A DNA stretch of 64,000 nucleotides, taken from assembly GCA_030737875.1 (NCBI GenBank), contig CM060909.1, forward strand, positions 30,897,659-30,961,658. Reading direction: 5' to 3'. The notes below the pieces were generated by a model. It worked only from the letters and a program-made list of their open reading frames with translations, ran no database searches and was not told the origin of the DNA. This document shows, one piece after another, positions 35,160-46,791 of this stretch; positions within the stretch are counted from its first letter, which is position 1; the number at the start of each line of letters is the position of its first letter. The translations under genes and the position numbers were made by a program. This stretch comes from Allium sativum. Its lineage: Eukaryota; Streptophyta; Magnoliopsida; Asparagales; Amaryllidaceae.

Positions 35160-35600
35160 ATTGCATCTTAGCCGGCGGGGGCCCACATTGGTCAATGACG
35201 ATCCGGGAAGGGGCGGAGCAGGTGTCTGAGGCGGAGGCAGGGGTGCGGTGACTATCGGCTAGGTAGGAATGGCGTTGGCTTCGACTGGAGGGGGCTTCAG
35301 TCCGAACAGGGCTGTTGGTGGCGGGTAGGGCTGCGCAGGAGGTGCTGGAGGATCGTGGGGTGGTGCGGTGGTCGGAGTGCTGGCCGGTGTGGATTCAGGT
35401 AGCGGTTTCGATCAGATTGGGGGTCGTGGGGTTAATGGATGCAGAGGAGAAAGGGAGGAAAGGGAGTTGGCGGCGTAGGGAGGCTCGATGGCCGGAGGGG
35501 GGTGCGGTTGTGGTGGTCTGGCAGAGGGCGGCGCGGTTTTAGGGTTCCGTGGGTTTTTTTTTTTTTTGAATCGGGGGGGGGGGGGCCTGGGAGGAGATAA
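35160..35600. other. GC-rich block with T and G runs in TE-6 left LTR
   Basis: A G-rich island on the plus strand inside an otherwise AT-rich LTR, ending with a run of T (about 35554-35567) and a run of G (about 35573-35585). On the minus strand it looks like a CT-rich leader and follows an AT-rich stretch with a possible TATAATA box (about 35609-35618). The same block at about 42850-43275 in the right LTR has different run lengths. The promoter reading is inference. Confidence 0.5.
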
Positions 35601-36512
35601 GGGGAGGGAATATTATATTTTTTTTATTTAATTTAATTTCTCCCTCCTAAGTTGACTTTTCATACGCTCTCGAAACGAGGCCCACCGCCTGTCGTCCATA
35701 GCGTTTTACCCCCATTCCGAACACAATGGGATATGTATCGCAAGCTGATTCGGCCGTTATAATCAGTTTCCATTAAATTTTCATTTAAATCAGTTTATTG
35801 AATTTTAAACGTACATTTCAAATTACCGGGGTCACATACGAACTCTAAAAATTCTAGAAAAATATTTTCTAGCTTCGTATTGACGATACGGTCCTAACAA
35901 AACTAGTTTCGTCGAATTCTGAGACCGTTTGAAAAATGGCCAATTTCCAGTCGATTAAAATCAACTGAAACTGGTCAAACGCGTTTTCCTTTTCCACACT
36001 CACATATTGATTCTAAAAATTATGAAATTTGGAATCTAGCAATAATTCGACATCACGGACCTAACAAAACTGGTTTCGTCGAAATCCGAGGTCATTTGCA
36101 AAATGTCTATTTTTAAGGGCCTGAATTCCATAGCGACTATTCAGAATTTTCAACTGGACATATCTTTTGATTCACGCTACGAAATTTTGATTTTTCGGAT
36201 TCGTTGGAAAGATATTCACAATTAGATTCCATTATTTTTGGTTTCACTAAAATCCGGATTGTTTTGCACCCGGTACATTCAATTGAAGTTTGAAATCGAA
36301 TTATCGAACTACCGCGCCATTTTCAATTCTATTTATAATTATATATAAATATTTATATTCTAACGACGACGTATAAAATATATACGTTCGAATTCTATTC
36401 AAAATAAATTTTCGTCGATATTATTTAAAATAATCTATTTTAAATAATCTAAATTCGCTAAAATTGCCAAAATAAAAATTTCAAACTGGCTCGCATTTTG
36501 CGGGTTATTACA

Positions 36513-37548
36513 ATCTCCCCCACTTAAAACTTTTCGTCCCCGAAAAGGAACAAAGTCGAAAGTGGTTTGATTATTCAGCTCTACGTTCGATCTGGCTTCC
36601 ATTCTCCAACTCTTAGTTTCTGAGAATTTTCAAAATTTCAAAAATTTGGCTAACACCCTAGATTTTCGAAAAATTTCGCCATAACCTCCCCTGCACCGGG
36701 AGCATCGGGGAATTTCAAATAGCTTCCCCGGTCCTTCAGATCTCAAAAAGAAAAAGAAAAAGCCAAGCGGCTAGCCAATAGGCTCACAAAATCATCATCA
36801 CCCAAACAAAATAGGAAATTATGTAGTAAACATGTACCTATTTGTCGGGCAAACAAATTTTATTCTCTGGCTCTAGCCTCCTTGCTATGACCTGTTCAAT
36901 GTAAGTACATGTATGCAAGCAAATGCGACCAAATTTCAATACAATTCATTATTCGATCAAATTAGGCATAATGATTCAAAATTATCAAACAAATAAACAA
37001 ACAACCCAAACATCAATCAATTAGTGAATTAGAGTTTCAAATTCATAATTTTGATACATATATAGAAAATCACGTTTTTGATGCCAATTCACAACAATGT
37101 ATTCTAACTATACAAGTTTTGGTTCTCACACCAGCCTAATGGAAATATATAGATATCACACCTTCGAAACACGAATATAAATACTGATGATGTGGCCACA
37201 TCACCAGAATTATCCCCGGGTGTCTAGAATGTGACTCTATATCTATCCAATATATTAAAACTTTGAATATACGTTTGCAAGGCGTATATGCAAATTCTTT
37301 ATATACTGAATTGTCCAAAATCAATATAAACAAATAATCAAATACGAATAATTGATTTAATTTTTCAAAACAAAATTTGTTTTCATTTGAAAAATATACT
37401 CTTCACACTCGTTCTAGGATACTACTGATCCCATCTCTAACGAGTCATTCCCATTGGATTTTACTAACCCAATTTCTGATGAATTCTTTCGTATGGTTCT
37501 AATGTGCCTTGTTCTCTAGGCTTTGTAAACCAAAGCTCTGATACCACG
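36513..37548 (-). other. TE-6 internal region, no genes
   Basis: Begins (plus strand) with the complement of a purine tract (ATCTCCCCCACTTAAAAC) and a TTTTCGTCCCCGAAAA palindrome-like word, and ends with the primer-site complement at 37535-37546. No supported ORF. The terminal words resemble those of TE-1 and TE-3. Confidence 0.8.
37535..37546 (-). other. TE-6 primer-binding site, initiator-Met type
   Basis: GCTCTGATACCA on the plus strand, two bases (CG) before the LTR start at 37549. Confidence 0.9.
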
Positions 37549-40500
37549 TGTAAAAACCCGTAACTTCCCCGTAAAGGAAAGTGTCAGATAGTTCGAGAAC
37601 AAGCCACAACAGAACGCATACAGAAGAACATTTCATTGCTATATTACAACAATGCATCAGATTACAAGAATATACAGAGTATAAATGAATAAATATTACA
37701 CAGAAATATCAGAGATTTAAATTACATATTAATACATAGCAGCGGAAAATAATACAATACACCACTAGAAGAGATATACGGACACAAAGCTTTCCGGATA
37801 TCTTTCCAGCTTGAAACCAGGTTCCTGTGAATATAAATCTGCAAAACCAAAACTACAAGTTGCCCGTGTCGAAAATAGGGGCACCCAGAGTTTAGGTTAA
37901 AACAATAAACTCCAGGTCAGTCATGTGACTGGTGTGAGAACTAAAACAGTTATTAATCTTTATTTTAAATCATTAGGTAAATCAAGGGACCACGCCGTAT
38001 AACACGGAACGGGTTTCCTCCCAAGAATACCAGTGCATAAAAACAAACAGCGCAATGCTAAATAAAGAAAAATGAAGCTATTATAAGACCCAGGTCCCAT
38101 CACACAATGCAACGCAGCCGAGGATAGGGTTTTCCCTTATAATAGCCAAACATACTTAGTACGTTTAAAACAAATCTTTTGATACTACTATAAGTGCATA
38201 GTGTATAAAACAACTTCAAATCATAAGTATCAATCATAGGCGGCATGAGCGCCCCATCCCACTATGTCACCATACTAGGTTCTACAATTAAAACCGCAAA
38301 TGTCACGTATTTGGAAATTGGATTTCCGTCTATGAACCGAGGCAAAAGATAGTCCTCAACCGATTCGAGACGCTCTAGCCCGCCCCTCAGGCAAGTACTC
38401 AGTCAAGCCTTTGGATCGTCAAGGCCGGTCCATCGATGTGGATTAAAATTCCTGGACACTACGTTTCCCCACCCTATGGGGTGTAAGTCTGGTCCGTCCG
38501 CCGACCAGAATGCATCGGCCGAAACCGATATAACCGAGGCGCCTCGCAACAGCAACAACCACATAAGTCAAACTCGTCAGGGCGTGTAAAACCACTGATG
38601 CCACTTCTAGCTAGAAAGAAACGCAAGTCCTCCCTGAGGTCCGTCTCCCGTTTTTGGTTCATACCGGGTGTGAAATCCGCGAAGTCACGTTACACAAAGC
38701 TGTGCCACACAGGCCGTGCTTTGATCATCACCACAAGACTTTGCTTTTCAACAGAAGCCTCGATCAATTGCCACTTAGGCATGCCACACAGGCAATTCAC
38801 TCCATGCGTTTGATATCCACCAATATATAACCCCTGAGCTCGTACGTCTCAGAGAAGGGCGTTAAGCAAGAGAATAAATTCTCCGCCGCCAATCAGATAT
38901 ATATTTAATAGAGATCAATCACACGGACTAAAATCCAATGTCAGACACACAGTCCATTCACAAGTCCGTTCTGGGTCTGAACGAAACCGGAGGCACCTAG
39001 TACCCTGCATATCCATCGATCTCCAAGTACGTCTGGACGATCACCAACTGTTTCCATCTTCTTGGGTGTACAGCCCAATCAAGATCATCAGTTATCACCC
39101 AAACGACGTGAAGACTTCTGGTCTTCGACCACCGTCTTCATCTTCGACACCACGTCGAACCAGTTATTCAGAATGGGATAAACCCGGTCTTTCTGAATAA
39201 CTCGCGTATATATTATAAAAGTGTTACACAAACACAACATACGCCTCATTCCAATTCAGAATATTCCTTTATTCGAATATTCCTATACTTTGGGAAAAGT
39301 TCCCATTAATTTTATCCAAGATAAATTCTTTAAATTTATTCTTTAATCTCCTTTGAATATCAATTCAAACTAGTCGGGATTAGCGAACCACACCGAAGTA
39401 ATCATTTATTTTATTTCCCAATCCCAACCTATTCATCCCATGAAGTAAAACTGGCTATACTTCATATCTAACACCACGGTGTTATCGGTAAATTCAATTA
39501 CCATTTCACGTTCAAATCTAATTAAAGATTTAACCATCGCCTGGAGCAAAACTGGTGATACTCCATTTTCGATCATTTCAATCTAATTAAAGATTCATTA
39601 AAACTCCACTTAGTTTTAATCTTTAACTGGGTTAAAGAATCAGTGTCATTTAAACCACGGTTCACGATAAACCCAAAATCACATTCCCTTAATTATCGGG
39701 TTAAAGAACAAGTGTTATTTAAAAACACTGTTCACGATAAACCCAAAAATCAATATCACTTCAATTCCAATCAAATATTATTCAATTGGTACACTTCATT
39801 AAATCTAAATAAAAAGATTTAATCTTTTCACAACTGGGTTCAAGAACAGTGTTAGTGAAGACACCATTCACGACAAACCCAAATCACATTTGATATTCAA
39901 TACAAGGCTCTGAATAGAAAATATATCGGCTTATATTCAATATCAAATTCTACGACTAACAAATGTCGTATTGAAATAACGATATAAATGTATATCTTTC
40001 AAATTCCCATAACAACATCTGTATAATCACGAATTCCAATCATCGAAATATTCCGAAGACAATTTCGATTCAAATCCACTCCAATGCAATCAGTGGAAAT
40101 TTTGGTTATTTTTAAAACCCTTTTCAAATTCAATTTATTTAAAAATAAATAGAATTATATTTCTAGTTCAAAACTAGTTCATTTCGATAAAAATCTATTT
40201 TTACCTTTTCAAATATGGAGTTTTTCATCCCAAATCTTCACAAATCATTTCTTATGATTCTACACAAATTATTACTATTTTTAATAATTTTATCAAGGCC
40301 TGTACAGTCGATTTCCGCCAATGGCCATCGAACTGCACTTACAGCGACCTTTTTCAAATTAGATTTGGACATAATTCCAAATCCAACCGTTAGATTTCTA
40401 ATTTCTAATATTCGTTAGAAAGCTCTTTTCGATACGAACCCAACGGTTTCGGTTTTTGGAGAATCCGACGGTGGGATCTCCCGTAATGTCCGTTTGAAAT

Positions 40501-42195
40501 AAATGGTCGAAATTCGCGAACTGCCGCGGCGCGGCGCGTTCTATTCAGGCCATTATATTTTATATATAATCTATATAATATATATTTCGTCGATTTCTAT
40601 TTAAAACGAATTATATAAATAGTTTTAAAATCGTTTCGAAAGCAATTCCAACTTTCTTTTCAATTCAAATCACAATTGAATTCTTCTTTATAGATTTGTT
40701 TTAAAATTCATTTCTATTCAATTCAAATTTCAATTCAATTTGAATTCGTTTTCAATTCAATTCATTTCGAAATCGTTTTCAATTCAATTCATTTCGAAAT
40801 CGTTTTCAATTCAATTCATTTCGAAATCGTTTTCAATTCACTTCATTTCGAAATCGTTTTCAATTCACTTCATTTCGAAATCGTTTTCAATTCAATTCAT
40901 TTCGAAATCGTTTTAAATTCACTTTGAAATCGTTTTCAATTCACTTTGAATTCGTTTTCAATTCAATTCATTTCGAAATCGTTTTCAATTCAATTCATTT
41001 CGAAATCGTTTTCAATTCAATTCATTTCGAAATCGTTTTCAATTCACTTCATTTCGAAATCGTTTTCAATTCAATTCATTTCGAAATCGTTTTCAATTCA
41101 ATTCATTTCGAAATCGTTTTCAATTCAATTCATTTCGAAATCGTTTTCAATTCAATTCATTTCGAAATCGTTTTCAATTTAATTCATTTCGAAATCGTTT
41201 TCAATTCACTTCATTTCGAAATCGTTTTCAATTCAATTCATTTCGAAATCGTTTTCAATTCAATTCATTTCGAAATCGTTTTCAATTCAATTCATTTCGA
41301 AATCGTTTTCAATTCACTTCATTTCGAAATCGTTTTCAATTCATTTCGAAATCGTCGATTTCAAAATCACTTTTCAATATTCATTTTAAAATGAATAAAG
41401 TCGATATAAATATCGTTCATGTCAAAATGGCGTCAATCTAATCAACACGGCTTCATAAATTTCTATTTTCAAATTTTCTTTATTTTTCAAATTGGAATGA
41501 GGCCCAATCAATTACCATATAAAATTAATTATATGGATTTCCATACAACACATGTATATAATAGCATTGAAAAATAATCAACCATCAACCAAAGTGCACT
41601 ACACTGTATAAGCATCAAATATAGATATTCAACGCTTATAACAGCCTGTCAATCAACCGATCGACATATTTAATCAATCAGGATGAGTGAACTTCAAATT
41701 TCATCCCAACACCCGTGTGGGGTTTCAAACAATCGAACACAGATTTTATTTGTGCAGTTGGGCGATGTGTAAAATTTATCGACCCAATCAATGTCCTTCA
41801 AATAGGTGTACATAAACAAACCGTTCGGTTTGTAAATGAATATTTTATTTATTCACATTCACGTTAAAAATTATATTTTTAACGATAAAAACATTTTATT
41901 TCAACATATGAATTTCTATTATTCATTTACACAATAAAATGATATTTTTATTTTCTAACATATTTTAGAAAATTTCGGTGGCATAACGGCACGATACTAG
42001 AAACGGGACGAGGCCTAGCCTTATCCCCGGTCTAGTGAAGGCCCACGCCATTCACACATCAATCATATCAATTTCAATTTCACCAAAACAATCAAATCCA
42101 AATCAAATAATCTAACCATCTACTCAACCAATCAAACAAGCCCATGGTCTGTGGACGGGTGTCGGGTGCTTCTAATAAGCACCGTCTGCATCCTA

Positions 42196-42239
<44 letters not shown>

Positions 42240-44208
42240 CTAGAAAAGTAGAATTGGAGTGAGAAGTTCTCACCGAAAGCTATCCAACTTCACGACACTC
42301 CTATTGTAGAGATCTTCGTCGTTCTCGCCCTTTTTGTTACCTTCGTCGCCCGTATTCACTACATATGTAAAAAATCACATTTTTACTTCGATGTTCAATA
42401 TATAAAAATCATATTTTTAATTCGAAGTTCAATATATAAAAATCATATTTTTAATTCGAAGTTCAATATATAAAAATCATATTTTTAATTCGAAGTTCAA
42501 TATATAAAAATCATATTTTTAATTCGAAGTTCAATATATAAAAATCATATTTTTAATTCGAAGTTCAATATATAAAAATCATATTTTTATCTTTCTACAA
42601 TGTAAAAGATTATATTTTTACTACTTTAAAAATATATAAAGCATATTTTTATAATCGCTATATAGTAAAGATTATATTTTTAATACTTTAAAAATATAAA
42701 AATCATATTTTCATTACTTTTAAAAATATAAAGATCATATTTTTCCTTGTTTTTAAAACCCAAATCTTTTCTTGCATATAATCAGTTTTATAAACCTATT
42801 ATACACTAAACTAAATAAACAAAGAACTTACATTGCCTAAAAATTGCATCTTAGCCGGCGGGGGCCCACATTGGTCAATGACGATCCGGGAAGGGGCGGA
42901 GCAGGTGTCTGAGGCGGAGGCAGGGGTGCGGTGACTGTCGGCTAGGTAGGAATGGCGTTGGCTTCGACTGGAGGGGGCTTCAGTCCGAACAGGGCTGTTG
43001 GTGGCGGGTAGGGCTGCGCAGGAGGTGCTGGAGGATCGTGGGGTGGTGCGGTGGTCGGAGTGCTGGCCGGCGTGGATTCAGGTAGCGGTTTCGATCAGAT
43101 TGGGGGTCGTGGGGTTAATGGATGCAGAGGAGAAAGGGAGGAAAGGGAGTTGGCGGCGTAGGGAGGCTCGATGGCCGGAGGGGGGTGTGGTGGTGGTGGT
43201 CTGGCAGAGGGCGGCGCGGTTTTAGGGTTCCGTGGGTTTTTTTTTTTTTGAATCGGGGGGGGGGGGGGGTGGGGGCCTGGGAGGAGATAAGTGGAGGGAA
43301 TATTATATTTTTTTTTAATTTAATTAATTTAATTTCTCCCTCATAAGTTGACTTTTCATACGCTCTCGAAACGAGGCCCACCGCCTGTCGTCCATAGCGT
43401 TTTACCCCCATTCCGAACACAATGGGATATGTATCGCAAGCTGATTCGGCCGTTATAATCAGTTTCCATTAACTTTTCATTTAAATCACTTTATTGAATT
43501 TTAAACGTACATTTCAAATTACCGGGGTCACATACGAACTCTAAAAATTCTAGAAAAATATTTTCTAGCTTCGTATTGACGATACGGTCCTAACAAAACT
43601 AGTTTCGTCGAATTCTGAGACCGTTTGAAAAATGGCCAATTTCCAGTCGATTAAAATCAACTGAAACTGGTCAAACGCGTTTTCCTTTGCCACGCTCACA
43701 TATTGATTCTAAAAATTATGAAATTTGGAATCTAGCAATAATTCGACATCACGGACCTAAAAAAACTGGTTTCGTCGAAATCCGAGATCATTTGCAAAAT
43801 GTCTATTTTTAAGGGCCTGAATTCCATAGCGACTATTCAGAATTTTCAACTGGACATATCTTTTGATTCCCGCTACGAAATTTTGATTTTTCGGATTCGT
43901 TGGAAAGATATTCACAATTATATTCCATTATTTTTGGTTTCACTAAAATCCGGATTGTTTTGCACCCGGTACATTCAATTGAAGTTTGAAATCGAATTAT
44001 CGAACTACCGCGCCATTTTCAATTCTATTTATAATTATATATAAATATTTATATTCTAACGACGACGTATAAAATATATACGTTCGAATTCTATTCAAAA
44101 TAAATTTTCGTCGATATTATTTAAAATAATCTATTTTAAATAATCTAAATTCGCTAAAATTGCCAAAATAAAATTTTCAAACTGGCTCGCATTTTGCGGG
44201 TTATTACA
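37549..44208 (-). repeat. TE-6 right LTR (5' LTR), 6.7 kb
   Basis: Near-identical partner of 29885-36512. Differences are scattered substitutions, one more 34-bp unit (six against five), about one fewer 27-bp unit (array at about 40745-41358), a longer AT run (42197-42238) and different T and G runs near 43237-43269. Confidence 0.95.
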
Positions 44209-44213
44209 GCAAT
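44209..44213. repeat. TE-6 target-site duplication, right copy (GCAAT)
   Basis: Second copy of the GCAAT found at 29880-29884. Confidence 0.95.
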
Positions 44214-45809
44214 CTTTCCAGAATCATCCGCACTCTAATCACAAATACCAATTCCATGCAAAAGACCGTGGAGGAGGATGCCAAGGCTCTAAAAGCCCTA
44301 GGAAAAGATTTGGAAGACACTCAAGCTCAACTAGCTGTCGCTCAAAGGAACGCTTCTAATTTCAAACAACAGTTTGAGGACACGCAAAAACGTTATCATG
44401 CCTTGCTTGAATCCCACACTCAGGAGCGTTGTGAGTTGAAAAAGCAAACTGATGAGGCCAAGTCAGAGGCTGCTAAGACACGTCTTGCTTATGCTGAGCT
44501 TGAACAGAAAAACGCCGAGCTGGCAAAGAGGAGTGCTGAATTAGAAAAGAAGAATGACGACCTGGCTTCAAAGCTATTGGAAGCAGAGAACAAGGCTGCC
44601 CTGGCCGAGGGCAATGTGGAGTGTGCTATAAAATCTGCGGAGGAAGCCCGTAAGCAACTATCAGAAGTAGAGGCTGATATTCAAGGTTTCGGCGAACTAA
44701 TGATTGAATTCTTCGCACATATTATTCGTCGCCGAAACATTTCTTGGATCGAGGACTATCCATCCACTCTAGTTCAAGTATGGAATCAGATCGTCGAATG
44801 GGAAAAAGATGAACTTAAGGTCGATTCCCTTGATGAAGATAAACTAATGGAGAAATACTTGAGGGATGATGAACCAGAGCGCCTAGCTGAAGGGCGCCGC
44901 CTTATTGCTGAGGCCATGGAAGAAGAGAGACGGAAGTCTAAACAAAAATCTATTCTCGAAGCTGGTTCCTCTTCTTCTGCTCCTGCAACTTCTGAAGTAG
45001 AAGGGTACGATCCCGAAAATCCGGGGATTCCTCGAACAACTCTGCTATCCCCTATTCCTGAAATAGCCCCAGAGGTAGTAGTCACCCCCGCTGAGAAGTC
45101 TTCGGAAGGTATCCCTATCTTTTCTCCTCAATTTGCCAAAGCTATTTCTACCTTTCGCCATGTGATTGAACAATCGATGAGAGACCCATTGTTTTCGCCT
45201 GAGTTGATAACTGTTGCTTCTCACTCTGTAGGTGTTGAACCATCCGAAAAGACAGATGTAGCTCAAGGAGCCGCCGCTGGGACGAAGCCCGCAGATAGGG
45301 CCAAACAAGGGGAAGACCAGGCTGCTTCTATAGACTTGGGAGAAGGAAGTGAGCCAACTAAGGTCACCACTCCCCATGATGAAGAAACGATAGCAGCTTT
45401 AAAGGACGACGGCGGAGACGGGGGGCATGAAGAGGAACCCGAAGTTGCAATAACCGGGGAGTCAAAAAGTGCTGATGACGTTACCTTGGCTGCAATGAAG
45501 GCTGATCAAGACAAGCGCTTGCAATTAAAAGCTGAAGAGCTAGACCACGAAGTCCTCAAACCCCTCGCAGTCGTGGATGCGGGATCAAGGTTAGTTGTTA
45601 AGCTTTCAACTAGATCTATTACGGAGGAACTCGCTAAAAAATCTTCTCTTGATTCCAGCGCCCCGCCTTCCGGGAAGAAGTCTACTGGCTCCAGCACCGC
45701 ATCTTCAGGAAAAAAGAAGTCAAAACGAATCTTGACCGAAGCTGAGAAAGAAGCAAAGGATGCGGAGAAAGCCGCCAAGAAATCCAAGGCTCATTCCAAA
45801 TCTAAATAG
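44214..45809 (+). CDS. TE-5 antisense ORF, 3' part (coiled coil, basic tail)
   Basis: Continues the antisense ORF in frame after the TE-6 duplication: 531 codons plus a stop. The first ATG inside it (44256) gives a 517-residue open segment. Residues 1-140 of that segment are a long Glu/Lys/Ala-rich coiled coil with heptad character. A conserved-looking patch (MIEFFAHIIRRRNISWIEDYP) is followed by an acidic, low-complexity middle. The C-terminus is Lys/Ser-rich (SGKKKSKRILTEAEKEAKD and on), which could act as a nuclear signal. With the upstream exons the whole ORF would be about 1,200 codons. Antisense ORF proteins of Tat elements often pair the N-terminal domain with a coiled coil; their role is not known. 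Confidence 0.75.
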   Translation, partial: LSRIIRTLITNTNSMQKTVEEDAKALKALGKDLEDTQAQLAVAQRNASNFKQQFEDTQKRYHALLESHTQERCELKKQTDEAKSEAAKTRLAYAELEQKNAELAKRSAELEKKNDDLASKLLEAENKAALAEGNVECAIKSAEEARKQLSEVEADIQGFGELMIEFFAHIIRRRNISWIEDYPSTLVQVWNQIVEWEKDELKVDSLDEDKLMEKYLRDDEPERLAEGRRLIAEAMEEERRKSKQKSILEAGSSSSAPATSEVEGYDPENPGIPRTTLLSPIPEIAPEVVVTPAEKSSEGIPIFSPQFAKAISTFRHVIEQSMRDPLFSPELITVASHSVGVEPSEKTDVAQGAAAGTKPADRAKQGEDQAASIDLGEGSEPTKVTTPHDEETIAALKDDGGDGGHEEEPEVAITGESKSADDVTLAAMKADQDKRLQLKAEELDHEVLKPLAVVDAGSRLVVKLSTRSITEELAKKSSLDSSAPPSGKKSTGSSTASSGKKKSKRILTEAEKEAKDAEKAAKKSKAHSKSK

Positions 45810-45925
45810 TGGATTGCCCTGTATCTTTTTAGCATTTTTGTGAACCAATAATTGCTGCTACAAGAGTAGCTCCTGCATTTTCTTTTTTTTTTAGCTATTT
45901 TCCTGTACAAATTCATTCATTTGTA

Positions 45926-45931
45926 AATAAA
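45926..45931 (+). terminator. Possible poly(A) signal of the antisense ORF
   Basis: AATAAA lies 117 bp after the stop codon at 45809, preceded by TTTGTA. Placement fits plant 3' ends, but this motif is common in AT-rich DNA. Confidence 0.4.
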
Positions 45932-46349
45932 AATAATTCACTTTTTGCAATGTTTATTTGTTAGTAGTTCTGCACTTATGTAAAAATGCATGTCTATAGT
46001 TGTGAAACAAAGTTGTGAAGGGGGGGAATATGCGTATACATACGTGTCCCCAGTCAATTCCCACAAACTATTTAATGCTTAGTCGAGCAATCTGAATGCT
46101 CCCGATTCTCTGACGGGATAGCACTTCCTGTGCCATCGGTACCTGTCGCTTTTTCTGGCATTTCTTTTATACTCTCTCTCTTTCTTTTGAGAGTTAGAGT
46201 TCGAGCTCAGTCATATATCTACTCCCCGGTCTTTCAACGGAGAAAGATTCTCAGCGCTCAGTCGGAGACGCCTTTATACTCTCTTTCTCTCTGGAAAGTT
46301 AGAGTTAGGAGAAGAATTTCTTTTTCAGCGCTCAGTCGGAGACGCTTTT

Positions 46350-46390
<41 letters not shown>

Positions 46391-46791
46391 AGAGTTAGAG
46401 TTATGAAGAGAATTTCTTTTTCAGCGCTCAGTCGGAGACGCTTTTATACTCTCTCTCTCTCTCTCTGGAGAGTTAGAGTTAAGAATGTCGTTTTCTCATT
46501 CTTTTATGTCTTATCGCACAAACAGTCGTTGTGCTTCTTTTTATGTCTGAACTGTTTTCAACCTTTTTAGGTTGTGAGTTATCCTGTATCTTATAAACAC
46601 GACAGAATAACCGATAAATGTATATATGTAATGCATAAAAGTAAATAACACACAGTATTTTTATAGTGGTTCGGCTAAGTCGTAGCCTACATCCACTTTA
46701 TAGTTCTTCATTCATATCGTCAGATTTTCCCAAGGCAAGTCGTGCCTTATTACAGGGTTCATAAAAAAAAATAACACAAAGTACAACATTT
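45932..46791. other. Convergent region between antisense ORF and pol
   Basis: The plus-strand antisense ORF and the minus-strand pol end towards each other here. The region has a short tandem repeat with CT runs (46180-46490) and, at 46649-46705, a box very like one near the outer end of the TE-5 LTR. No gene is supported; the open frame over the CT runs is a repeat artefact. Confidence 0.6.
46180..46490. repeat. Tandem repeat with CT microsatellites
   Basis: The word TCAGCGCTCAGTCGGAGACG occurs at 46250, 46325 and 46421. GAGTTAGAGTT (or AAGTTAGAGTT) occurs four times between them. The units are 76 and 95 bp apart, the difference being CT-run length (longest run about 46357-46388). Confidence 0.8.

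Larger units (their letters stand above)
29885..36512 (-). repeat. TE-6 left LTR (3' LTR), 6.6 kb
   Basis: Runs from TGTAAAAACCCG to GCGGGTTATTACA. In plus-strand order it has three related GGGTT...AACCC hairpin units (31966-32217), a 27-bp minisatellite (33081-33720), an AT microsatellite (34561-34587), a 34-bp minisatellite (34743-34912), a GC-rich block (35160-35600) ending in T and G runs, and a conserved end. No ORF in it has a recognisable domain. Confidence 0.95.
29885..44208 (-). mobile_element. TE-6: non-autonomous giant-LTR element (LARD-like), complete
   Basis: Complete element of 14,324 bp with LTRs of 6,628 and 6,660 bp, an internal region of 1,036 bp and a perfect 5-bp target duplication. 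The primer site is of the initiator-Met type. No gag, pol or other domain is present. By eye the LTRs differ by about 1% in their first kilobase, plus repeat-number changes, so insertion is recent. It interrupts the antisense ORF of TE-5. The length ratio, with LTRs making up 93% of the element, is extreme even for LARDs. Confidence 0.95.

Noticed and set aside
35315..35542. 75-codon ORF in the GC-rich block of TE-6, also at 42998-43225
   Set aside because: G-rich sequence gives few stops; no motif, and the ORF runs against the direction of the element.
46130..46570. 146-codon plus-strand ORF over Ser/Leu repeats
   Set aside because: It is the translation of CT runs and a tandem unit.
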